A DNA stretch of 56,796 nucleotides from an uncultured Bacteroidales bacterium (GTDB taxonomy: Bacteria > Bacteroidota > Bacteroidia > Bacteroidales > Bacteroidaceae): NCBI GenBank assembly GCA_902763885.1, contig CACWTU010000014.1, positions 1 to 56,796 on the forward strand. The letters run 5' to 3'. The first letter of the stretch is position 1; the number at the start of each line of letters is the position of its first letter. The position numbers were made by a program, and so were the translations under genes. Under the pieces are notes generated by a model. The model saw nothing but the letters and a program-made list of their open reading frames with translations, had not been told where the DNA came from and did no database searches. Positions 44,569 to 51,804 of this stretch are shown piece by piece.

Positions 44569-44576
44569 CAAATATA
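44569..44576 (-). promoter_or_regulatory. -7 box (TATATTTG) of the riboswitch transcript
   Basis: Exact TAnnTTTG match on the minus strand, 9 bases before the aptamer. No clear -33 TTG. Confidence 0.55.
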
Positions 44577-44642
44577 CACAAAAGAAGTTTCTCAGGTTAT
44601 CAGAAAGGCATATTTTTTCAAAAAATTTCAATTGAGACGGTC

Positions 44643-44888
44643 TTACTCCTTCAATTTATCATTATCCGTATCATCAGGTTTACTGTTTTTATTCTTTTCA
44701 ATCATATAAAGTACCACAGGAAGTATAAAAAGAGTCAGCATGGCAACCACCGTGATACCATAATATACAGTAGGAGACACATCAAAAAACATGGAAAAAA
44801 TAACCTGCAGAATCTCAGACAACGCAACGCACATGATAATGCTTACAATAGGTCTTTCCTTAAGAATTTTCAACAAACTACGCCACAT
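44643..44888 (-). CDS. Small membrane protein
   Basis: An 81-residue protein with two hydrophobic segments (PIVSIIMCVALSEILQVIFSMFF and YYGITVVAMLTLFILPVVLYMI) and a charged C-terminal tail. No family is recognised. It is a lone gene upstream of the riboswitch on the same strand; composition fits neighbours. Confidence 0.6.
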   Translation of the reverse strand: MWRSLLKILKERPIVSIIMCVALSEILQVIFSMFFDVSPTVYYGITVVAMLTLFILPVVLYMIEKNKNSKPDDTDNDKLKE

Positions 44889-44992
44889 AATTATCTACTC
44901 CTTTTTTCATATTTGGTTAATCAGAAAAGGATTCTCTTACGCAAATAAAAGAAAAATCAACGGATTATCCAAAACTTTACACCGAAAAAAAG

Positions 44993-45023
44993 TGACACAA
45001 AGGGGACAGTCCCCTTTGTGCCA
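44993..45023. repeat. Variant REP hairpin (TGACACA/TGTGCCA arms)
   Basis: TGACACAAAGGGGACAG and TCCCCTTTGTGCCA form a near-palindrome. Its last base abuts the stop codon of the adjacent lipoprotein gene. Confidence 0.8.
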
Positions 45024-46133
45024 TTACTGTGCTAATATTTTAGAGAGGTCAAAGCTGACGATGTGGTCATTCTCTCTGTCCACGCCGTAAAGAATCCGCG
45101 TTTTTTCATCAAACGCAATCCTGTACATCATGGTATCCAATATTACTGACCGGATGAAATTGCCATCCCAGTCAAAGATCATGAGCTCAGGTTTCACGTC
45201 CTTTGATTCCGATGCACCCTTGTTGATATCACCGGCATAATAGAGAACCATAAAATATGATTCTGTACATACTGCACTACCAAAGTGAGTTCTTGTGAAA
45301 TCAACACGGGGAAGCTGGTCATCAAAAGAGAGTGAGCCTTGCTGATGTATTGCCGATATCCTGTCATTGTCCACGTCAATCATAAATATGTAATCAATGT
45401 AATTCAGCGGGAAGATGACCAGGTTACGGCTGGGATGTTTGAACAGATCTCCATGTATGAATTTGAACTGTTCCTCATCAAACAGGCTCAGAGTGTTGAC
45501 ACTTCTTACTACAGTTGTATCATTCATGACAGCATAATAAGGATCAATACGGACAGTTCCGTTCATAAGCATCGGCCTGCACCATTCAAACTGATGCCTT
45601 ATGTCATTGTCTATGAACACGAATTTTATATCGTTTCTGGCAGTTACAGTGCCAAACTCCTCCTCTATCACAGCTTCCTTGTAGGGCTTGTAGCGGCTCT
45701 CGTTAGAGATTATAGTCCTACCCGCCTCCAATGACCGCGGCAAATCCACAACCCTGACACACTCCAAGCCATCTATGAGCGGAATCAGAGCATGCCCATC
45801 CTTGCCTCTGAGAATCTGTCCCGATACCATTGATGGATCATGGAGGAACTCATTACCGGCCCTACCGATAAAGCAGAACCTGCCCAGATAATTCCAATCA
45901 GATGAATAGACACTCATACGCGCCTCATCATCATGGCACATTACCACCAGAAAAGAATCACATACGGCAATATCCCTTATGTCCAGAGGCAGCTCCACGC
46001 CAACCGGAACGCCCTTAATGGTCTCTTCTGACTTATTTACACAATCCACCTCATGCACATCATACGCAGAAGGGCTGTTTTTACACGAAACCGCCAGGAG
46101 GATTGTTGCAAGGAGAATTAATATCTGTTTCAT
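45024..46133 (-). CDS. BF3164-like six-bladed beta-propeller lipoprotein
   Basis: A 369-residue lipoprotein with signal peptide and lipobox LLAVSC (cysteine about residue 17). The body has repeated strand patterns such as LVVMCHDDEARMSVYSSDWNYLGRF, FIFMIDVDNDRIS-like segments and LMIFDWDGNFIRSV, as in the TolB-like/6-bladed propeller lipoproteins common in Bacteroides. Role unknown; the protein would be attached to the outer membrane. It is divergent from the S9 peptidase gene. Confidence 0.82.
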   Translation of the reverse strand: MKQILILLATILLAVSCKNSPSAYDVHEVDCVNKSEETIKGVPVGVELPLDIRDIAVCDSFLVVMCHDDEARMSVYSSDWNYLGRFCFIGRAGNEFLHDPSMVSGQILRGKDGHALIPLIDGLECVRVVDLPRSLEAGRTIISNESRYKPYKEAVIEEEFGTVTARNDIKFVFIDNDIRHQFEWCRPMLMNGTVRIDPYYAVMNDTTVVRSVNTLSLFDEEQFKFIHGDLFKHPSRNLVIFPLNYIDYIFMIDVDNDRISAIHQQGSLSFDDQLPRVDFTRTHFGSAVCTESYFMVLYYAGDINKGASESKDVKPELMIFDWDGNFIRSVILDTMMYRIAFDEKTRILYGVDRENDHIVSFDLSKILAQ

Positions 46134-46224
46134 AAGTTGTTTGTTTATTATTGATTAGGACTATTGAGGCAAAATTACCGATAATATCCCAAAAAACAAA
46201 GTCTGTCATGATTGGACTGATGAG

Positions 46225-46255
46225 TTGAATAATAGCGCGGATTCTTATAATTTTG
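46225..46255 (+). promoter_or_regulatory. Promoter of the S9 peptidase gene
   Basis: TTG (46225-46227), 20 bases, TAATTTTG (46248-46255), a full match to the Bacteroidetes consensus, 15 bases before the ATG. Confidence 0.75.
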
Positions 46256-46270
46256 CAAAAAAGAATCCTC

Positions 46271-48364
46271 ATGAAGAAATACGGAATAATACTATCCATT
46301 TTATTACTGACAGCTAGCTCCGTAACAGTTGTCAAGGCACAACAGGAAGACCCCTTTGAGCAGTTGTACAAGCAGGCTACTGACAATGTCTATAAATACC
46401 TTTATAAAGACAAATACGGTCCTGTAACGCCACAGTGGAGAGGTACTGATGCATTCTGTTACCAGACCACGGGTAAGGACAGCACTGAATATTACAAGGT
46501 TGACCTTAAAACACTCACCAGGACACAGGTGAGCCGTGATACCCTGGATGCTTTCCGTACTCCTGAACGTCAGCGGGGCGGATGGGGCGGATTCGGAGGC
46601 GGTTACGCAGGCGGTTTTGGAGGTTTTCCGGGCAGGGCAGAAACCGGAACACGCTCACCTGACGGCAACTGGGAGTGCCTGATTCGTGACAATAACATCT
46701 GGGTACGCAACATAGAGAGCAGAGAACTTACTCAGCTGAGTTTTGACGGAAATGAGCAGGATGGGTATCAGCAGCCTTTCTGGTCGCCTGACTCCAAGTA
46801 CATATCGGCCCTGCGCAAGCAGGAGCACAAGCAGCGCCAGATACTGCTGCGTGAATCACGCCCTGATGACCAGGTACAGCCCAAATACCGTTGGATAGAC
46901 TATGACAAGCCGGGCGATCCCCTGCCCCAGGCTGTACCAGCCCTGTTTGATGTGACTACACTCAAGCAGGTTCCCATAGATGCTACACCCTGGCAGAACC
47001 AGTATGACCTGACCTTGGGCCGATGGTCACCGGACTCCCGTTTCTTCACCTTTGAATACAACCAGCGCGGACATCAGCTTTACCAGTTTGTAGCCATAAG
47101 CACAGACGGCACAGCCCGCATCCTGGCAGAGGAAAAGTCAGAAACATTTGTCAATTACAATGACCTTTATCGCCATTGGATGGATGACGGGCGGCATATC
47201 CTGTGGGTGTCGGAGCGTGATGACTGGCGTCACCTCTATTTGATAGATGCTGCCGACGGCTCTATCCGCCAGCTCACCAAGGGCTCCTGGAACGTGCGTG
47301 AGATACAGCGCATTGATGAGGAGCAGGGTTACATTCTATTCTATGCCAACGGCTACAGGGCATCAAAGGGTGAAGACCCCTACAACAAGCATCTGCTGCG
47401 TCTTGACATAAAGAGCGGCAAGGTGACAGACCTCACTCCCGATGACGGCAACCATCAGGTGCATCCCAACCGTGACTGGACTGCGTTTGTGGATAATTGG
47501 TCACGCCCGGACAAACCGTATGAAAGTGTGGTGCGCAGCGCAACAGACGGAAAAGTTCTGCTCAGACTCCAGCAGCAGGACATAACCGGTATGCTTGACG
47601 CAGGCTACATACTGCCTGAGGTTTTTCACGCCAAAGGTCGCGACGGCAAGACTGACATATGGGGCAACATATACCGCCCCATGAATCTGGATCCTAGTAA
47701 GAAATATCCGGTTGTGGAGTATATCTACTCCGGGCCGCATGACTCATTCGTAACAAAGGACTTCAGCACCTATGAGCGGTTCAGCCACCTGGTTGAGATG
47801 GGATTCATTGTGGTAACCATAGACGGTATGGGTACCGATAACCGCTCCAAGAGCTTCCAGGACGTAGCCTACCGTAACCTCAAGGATGCCGGATTCCCCG
47901 ACCGCATACTCTGGATCAAGGCAGCCCAGAAGAAATACCCGTATATGGACACATCAAACATGGGTATTTACGGCTATTCAGCCGGCGGCCAGAACGCCCT
48001 ATCGGCACTGCTGTTCTTCAATGACTTCTACAAGGTATCAGTAGCGCTTTGCGGCTGTCATGATAACCGCATGGACAAGATCTGGTGGAACGAGCAGTGG
48101 ATGGGATGGCCCATCGGACCCTGGTACTCTGAGAACTCAAACGTTGACAACGCCTGGCGTATGGAGGGTAAACTGTTTCTGATAAACGGTGAGATGGATG
48201 ACAACGTGGATCCCGCCTCAACGCTCCAGGTTGTTGCGGAACTTGTAAAGCACAACAAGGATTTTGAGCAGCTCTATCTGCCCGGCCACACCCATGACCT
48301 GGGCAGTGAGTACCTTAAGAAACGTACCTTCCGCTTCTTTTACCGCAACTGCCTGAATTATTGA
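46271..48364 (+). CDS. S9 family dipeptidyl/prolyl peptidase (DPP IV-like)
   Basis: A 697-residue exported serine peptidase. A signal peptide ends at VVKAQ (about residue 24); an eight-bladed propeller (DPPIV_N) spans to about residue 450; the alpha/beta hydrolase follows. The nucleophile elbow is GYSAGG instead of the DPP IV GWSYGG; the acid is in NGEMDDNVDP and the His in PGHTHDLG. A Gly/Phe-rich insert at residues 102-121 is unusual. It trims X-Pro or similar dipeptides in the periplasm. Codons before 46271 include only a TTG. The stop overlaps the convergent downstream gene. Confidence 0.92.
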   Translation: MKKYGIILSILLLTASSVTVVKAQQEDPFEQLYKQATDNVYKYLYKDKYGPVTPQWRGTDAFCYQTTGKDSTEYYKVDLKTLTRTQVSRDTLDAFRTPERQRGGWGGFGGGYAGGFGGFPGRAETGTRSPDGNWECLIRDNNIWVRNIESRELTQLSFDGNEQDGYQQPFWSPDSKYISALRKQEHKQRQILLRESRPDDQVQPKYRWIDYDKPGDPLPQAVPALFDVTTLKQVPIDATPWQNQYDLTLGRWSPDSRFFTFEYNQRGHQLYQFVAISTDGTARILAEEKSETFVNYNDLYRHWMDDGRHILWVSERDDWRHLYLIDAADGSIRQLTKGSWNVREIQRIDEEQGYILFYANGYRASKGEDPYNKHLLRLDIKSGKVTDLTPDDGNHQVHPNRDWTAFVDNWSRPDKPYESVVRSATDGKVLLRLQQQDITGMLDAGYILPEVFHAKGRDGKTDIWGNIYRPMNLDPSKKYPVVEYIYSGPHDSFVTKDFSTYERFSHLVEMGFIVVTIDGMGTDNRSKSFQDVAYRNLKDAGFPDRILWIKAAQKKYPYMDTSNMGIYGYSAGGQNALSALLFFNDFYKVSVALCGCHDNRMDKIWWNEQWMGWPIGPWYSENSNVDNAWRMEGKLFLINGEMDDNVDPASTLQVVAELVKHNKDFEQLYLPGHTHDLGSEYLKKRTFRFFYRNCLNY

Positions 48365-48888
48365 GCTTGGTCAGAAGAAAACGGGGTGAGAATAGGCTTG
48401 CCATTTACGGTAGCGTGGCCGTCCTTGTCAATCTCCACTCCGGGAAGTTTGCGGACCACATCTTCAAGAGACTCTCCTTCAGGCAATCTATATGGAGAAA
48501 GTAAAGAATCAGGAAGCAGTTCACGGTCATCTATATGAGCTATGACAGGCTCAACTGGTTTGTTGTTTTCATTAACCCTTCGGGTTATCTCTTCCAAAAG
48601 CCGAGCAGGGTCAGTTATGGTATCTTCATCACTATAGACTACCTTGCCGTTTACAACCATTTGATGTACTTCCCTGCCGTGCAGCATCAAGACACCATTA
48701 TCATTGAACTTAATGGCATCAGGATTGCGACGAATGACTTCCTCGGCCGATGCAGTTTCATCAAAATATGCGCGATTAAAACCGGGTGGTATTGCATCGG
48801 CAGAACCCTGGGGCTGCTGGGCCTCCATTTGAACACAGATTGACATCAGCATGGATGTCAATGCAAACGATAGGACATTCTTTCTCAT
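48358..48888 (-). CDS. Exported protein with TonB-receptor plug-like C-terminus
   Basis: A 176-residue exported protein (signal peptide to about MEAQ, residue 23). The C-terminal stretch LEDVVRKLPGVEIDKDGHAT followed by VNGKPI is the pattern seen in plug domains of Bacteroidetes outer-membrane beta-barrel proteins, but no barrel follows. It could be a truncated receptor or a stand-alone accessory protein. Another similar phrase, MVVNGKVVYSDEDT, occurs mid-protein. Converges with and overlaps the S9 peptidase gene end by 7 bases. Confidence 0.7.
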   Translation of the reverse strand: MRKNVLSFALTSMLMSICVQMEAQQPQGSADAIPPGFNRAYFDETASAEEVIRRNPDAIKFNDNGVLMLHGREVHQMVVNGKVVYSDEDTITDPARLLEEITRRVNENNKPVEPVIAHIDDRELLPDSLLSPYRLPEGESLEDVVRKLPGVEIDKDGHATVNGKPILTPFSSDQAQ

Positions 48889-48971
48889 AATGCAGTTTTT
48901 TTAGTTGTTTGCTATCTAAACTGATTTATCTGAAAAATGCGTCCTCCGTAAAACAAAAAATTTCACAATAA

Positions 48972-49002
48972 TGGCACATTAGGGACAGTCCCTTTTGTGT
49001 CA
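48972..49002. repeat. Variant REP hairpin (TGGCACA/TGTGTCA arms)
   Basis: TGGCACATTAGGGACAG and TCCCTTTTGTGTCA, a single unit, 5 bases from the stop codon of the 66-residue membrane protein gene. Confidence 0.78.
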
Positions 49003-49007
49003 TGCAA

Positions 49008-49208
49008 TTACTCTTGAGGCTGTTTATCGGCCCTGTTTCTTTTACTGAGCCTGCCGGAAATGAAACAGATCACAGCCAAGACGCCGGCCACAATGGCTTT
49101 TGCCGTATTATTTGATGAAAGGACTACTGTCAGAATAGCGGCAACGACAACGCCCAGCACTATTGCAGCTCCTATCCATCTGCCTTTTGATGATTTCTTA
49201 GGTTCCAT
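49008..49208 (-). CDS. Small two-helix membrane protein
   Basis: A 66-residue protein: basic N-terminus, hydrophobic segments WIGAAIVLGVVVAAILTVVL and AIVAGVLAVICFISG, and a charged tail RLSKRNRADKQPQE. No family recognised. Divergent from the MBL-fold hydrolase gene. Confidence 0.6.
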   Translation of the reverse strand: MEPKKSSKGRWIGAAIVLGVVVAAILTVVLSSNNTAKAIVAGVLAVICFISGRLSKRNRADKQPQE

Positions 49209-49278
49209 AGTTTCTTATGCGGTTAAGGTTGTTAGTTGATTAGGACTAATGAGGCAAATATATTGATAATATTTCAGA

Positions 49279-49295
49279 TTGCAACCGGGTTGCAA
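49279..49295. promoter_or_regulatory. Perfect 17-bp palindrome upstream of the MBL hydrolase gene
   Basis: TTGCAACC-G-GGTTGCAA, centred 20 bases before a TAnnTTTG box and between two divergent genes. This is the layout of an operator for a dimeric regulator; which one is unknown. Confidence 0.55.
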
Positions 49296-49306
49296 GTGGA
49301 TAGGTG

Positions 49307-49314
49307 TACTTTTG
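49307..49314 (+). promoter_or_regulatory. -7 box (TACTTTTG) of the MBL hydrolase gene
   Basis: Exact TAnnTTTG match. It puts the transcript start near 49318-49322, which favours the ATG at 49345 over that at 49324. Confidence 0.6.
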
Positions 49315-49344
49315 CATCGGTATATGATTAATAAAGGTGCAGAT

Positions 49345-50061
49345 ATGATTTACAATCTGGGGAACAGAGTGGTAAACAATTACCTGGTCTGTTTGGATGG
49401 CGGCGGATATGTACTGATTGATACAGGGTATGCTGAGTATTATGAGGCTTTCAGAAAGAGGTTGAAGAAGGTTGGCGTTGAACCTGCTGAGATTAAATAT
49501 GTGTTCCTGACTCATGCACACGATGACCATGACGGATTCCTGAATGATGTACTGGCCATTACCGATGCCAAGGTCATACTGCACCCTAAAGCTATTGAGG
49601 GATTGATTAAAGGTCAAAACTCATTTGAGGGCGGATGTTCAAGCCGATTGGCCTGGCTGTTCTGCCAAGTTCTGGCGCTGCTGGGCAAAGGTGAGCATAA
49701 GTATCCCCCACTCCGGGAGCAATATACGGGCAGGCTCATCACCATAGATTCTACAGAATTCAAGGCCATGAAGCTGCCGTTCAGCGTGATTGAGACTCCA
49801 GGCCATACAGCCGATCATATAGCAATGCTTATGGACGGCATTCTGTTTTGCGGTGACGCTGCCATGAACAACTTTCCCAGCATAAAGCGCACAATCATCT
49901 GGATCGAGAATCCGGCACAGTACCGGGAGTCATGGAAGAAAATGATTGCCCTGAATCCCCGGATGATGTACCCCGCACACGGAAAACCATTCCCCGCCAG
50001 TGACCTAAAAAAATTTGAGTCACATCTGGAAAAAATCAGACTGTTTCCCTTAGCACAATAG
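49345..50061 (+). CDS. MBL-fold metallo-hydrolase
   Basis: A 238-residue cytosolic hydrolase. Metal ligands are in THAHDDHDG (HxHxDH), TPGHTADH, the Asp in FCGDAAM and the last His in YPAHGKPF. The family covers glyoxalase II, quinolone-response and lactonase types; the substrate is not evident. In-frame ATGs at 49324 and 49345 are possible; the latter is used because of the promoter position and because MIYNLGNRVVNNYLV is the usual start. The last base of the stop codon is the first G of a REP pair. Confidence 0.9.
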   Translation: MIYNLGNRVVNNYLVCLDGGGYVLIDTGYAEYYEAFRKRLKKVGVEPAEIKYVFLTHAHDDHDGFLNDVLAITDAKVILHPKAIEGLIKGQNSFEGGCSSRLAWLFCQVLALLGKGEHKYPPLREQYTGRLITIDSTEFKAMKLPFSVIETPGHTADHIAMLMDGILFCGDAAMNNFPSIKRTIIWIENPAQYRESWKKMIALNPRMMYPAHGKPFPASDLKKFESHLEKIRLFPLAQ

Positions 50062-50165
50062 GGGCACAAAGGGGACGGTTCTTTTTGTGCCCCTATTTTT
50101 TCTTAATAACGCCGTTGGGGGCTCTGTTCTCAGGGGCACAAAAAGAACCGTCCCCTTTGTGCCCC
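50061..50165. repeat. REPIN 10
   Basis: Units at 50061-50093 and 50133-50165, spacer 39 bp (TTAATAACGCCGTTGG...TCTCAGG) homologous to that at 11467-11500. The first G doubles as the last base of the stop codon of the MBL gene. Confidence 0.95.
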
Positions 50166-50195
50166 TCTTTTTCATTTTTTTTGAAAAAAATCCGG

Positions 50196-50203
50196 TAATT
50201 TTG
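50196..50203 (+). promoter_or_regulatory. -7 box (TAATTTTG) of the ECF sigma gene
   Basis: Exact TAnnTTTG match 27 bases before the ATG; no TTG at the usual spacing, so it may be read by another sigma factor or need an activator. Confidence 0.45.
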
Positions 50204-50230
50204 AAAGGAATCTGAGAAATCGTAGTCTAA

Positions 50231-50737
50231 ATGTACAAACGATTGATTTCCGGACAGATGAAAGATTTAGAACTAGAATTCACTAAAATGGTCAGAGAGT
50301 ACCGCAGTACCATATACTCGGTATGCTATTTCTTCTCTGACAATCCGACAGAAGTCGATGACCTTTTCCAAGAGGTGTTGGTTAATCTATGGAAGGGATT
50401 TCCCGATTTCAGAAATGAGAGCAGCTTAAAGACGTGGATATGGCGTATCAGCCTTAACACCTGCTGCTCCATCCAGAAAAGGGAAAGACGGAATGTACCA
50501 ACCGTCCCGCTGCTTATCGACAAGGATCTGTTCAGTGAGTCCGAGCAGGCAGGCCGCCAGGTAAAGATGCTGTATGACAGGATCAACAAACTGGAGGTGT
50601 TTGACCGCGCAATCATTCTTCTGTGGCTGGAAAGCATGAGTTATGATGAGATTGGGGCTATTGTGGGTATATCCACATCGGCCGTAACAAGCAGACTGTT
50701 CCGCATCAAGGAGCAGCTCAAATCAATGAACAATTAA
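50231..50737 (+). CDS. ECF-type RNA polymerase sigma factor
   Basis: A 168-residue sigma-70 family protein with region 2 (VREYRSTIYSVCYFFSDNPTEVDDLFQEVLVNLWKGF; core DDLFQEV) and region 4 (LWLESMSYDEIGAIVGISTSAVTSRLFRIKEQL, a helix-turn-helix). There is no region 3 or long tail. Start at 50231 or MKDLELEF at 50258. Six bases downstream is a gene for a membrane protein that could hold it in check. Confidence 0.93.
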   Translation: MYKRLISGQMKDLELEFTKMVREYRSTIYSVCYFFSDNPTEVDDLFQEVLVNLWKGFPDFRNESSLKTWIWRISLNTCCSIQKRERRNVPTVPLLIDKDLFSESEQAGRQVKMLYDRINKLEVFDRAIILLWLESMSYDEIGAIVGISTSAVTSRLFRIKEQLKSMNN

Positions 50738-50743
50738 AACATT

Positions 50744-51700
50744 ATGACTATGAAAGAAGAAATGATAAACCTGAGCGAACTTGAGCAACTCAAGGAGAGC
50801 TATCAGATAATGAATGAGAAGCTGGAGAGTCAGGAGATAATCACCCCTGATCAGATTCGCGCCGCAACAGAGCAGAAAGTGGAATATCTTGAGACAGAGC
50901 TTAAGACTATCCTGATATGGGGCTTTATTATTGCCTTCCCGCTTCTGATCCTGTTCTTCCATATTACCCGCGGGCTCTCAACATGTGCCTTGATAACATC
51001 CGGCACATACTGCCTGGTGAACGCAGCGGTAAGCGCATTCATACTGCGCAGGGTAAGACGCAAGGACCTGGTTAAGCTTGACCTTAACACCCTTATGGCA
51101 AGGGAGAAAAAGTACAGAAAGACTTTCCTCATCATGCTGCTTTTATCAGAGGTGTTCTGGGTAGCATTTGCGTTCATTTTCATGACAAACTCCATGGGTA
51201 TCATCCTGTTGGTTATCCTTGTGCTGATGACTATACCCAGATACTACCACAGCTTTGTCAAAGCCTATAAGGAAGGGCTGCAGGGTAAGATTGAGGAACA
51301 ACCCTCACTGCTGGGCCGCATAGGAAAGATTGTAGGATTTACAGTACTGGGCGTTATGATACTGGCATTGGTAGCCTTTTCAGTGCTTTATATCATTGCT
51401 TTCTTCAAGACATATCAGGAGATAGGTTTCAAGGACTATGCGTGGGTTAACTACCTGTACGGTTTCATCGTATTAGGATTTACAGTATCCCTCATAACCA
51501 TTCTGTTTGAGACCACCGGAAAGAACAAGGGACACAGGCCAAGCACCTTTACAAAAGTACTGTTCTCTGTAAGTATTGCCCTGTACGTTGCAACATACCT
51601 GCTTGATTATATCAGGACCGGTGCCTTTGACAAGAGCGGCATATTCATGATAGTGGTATCAATAATTATCATCTCAAACTTTATAAAAAGAAAAGAATGA
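50744..51700 (+). CDS. Multi-pass membrane protein, possible anti-sigma partner
   Basis: A 318-residue protein: about 55 cytosolic N-terminal residues (SELEQLKESYQIMNEKLESQEII..., helical) followed by eight or so membrane segments (IWGFIIAFPLLILFF through FMIVVSIIIISNFI). Position directly after an ECF sigma gene suggests that the N-terminal helices bind the sigma factor, but the sequence does not show the ZAS zinc motif or the FecR domain usual for anti-sigma factors in this phylum. Confidence 0.75.
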   Translation: MTMKEEMINLSELEQLKESYQIMNEKLESQEIITPDQIRAATEQKVEYLETELKTILIWGFIIAFPLLILFFHITRGLSTCALITSGTYCLVNAAVSAFILRRVRRKDLVKLDLNTLMAREKKYRKTFLIMLLLSEVFWVAFAFIFMTNSMGIILLVILVLMTIPRYYHSFVKAYKEGLQGKIEEQPSLLGRIGKIVGFTVLGVMILALVAFSVLYIIAFFKTYQEIGFKDYAWVNYLYGFIVLGFTVSLITILFETTGKNKGHRPSTFTKVLFSVSIALYVATYLLDYIRTGAFDKSGIFMIVVSIIIISNFIKRKE

Positions 51701-51748
51701 TGCACAATTGAGTAAAAATATATATCTTTGCTATCGCAAACAAGGAAA

Positions 51749-51792
51749 GCGGAGCCCTAGTTGTGAAACTGGGACTCCGCGTTATTTTTACG
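51749..51792 (+). terminator. Rho-independent terminator after the sigma/membrane-protein pair
   Basis: GCGGAGCCCTAGTT and AACTGGGACTCCGC pair with one mismatch, loop GTGA, followed by GTTATTTTTACG. A TATCTTTG box at 51723-51730 precedes it, so a short RNA of about 55 bases could also be made here. Confidence 0.8.
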
Positions 51793-51804
51793 TTAAGGAC
51801 CGCA

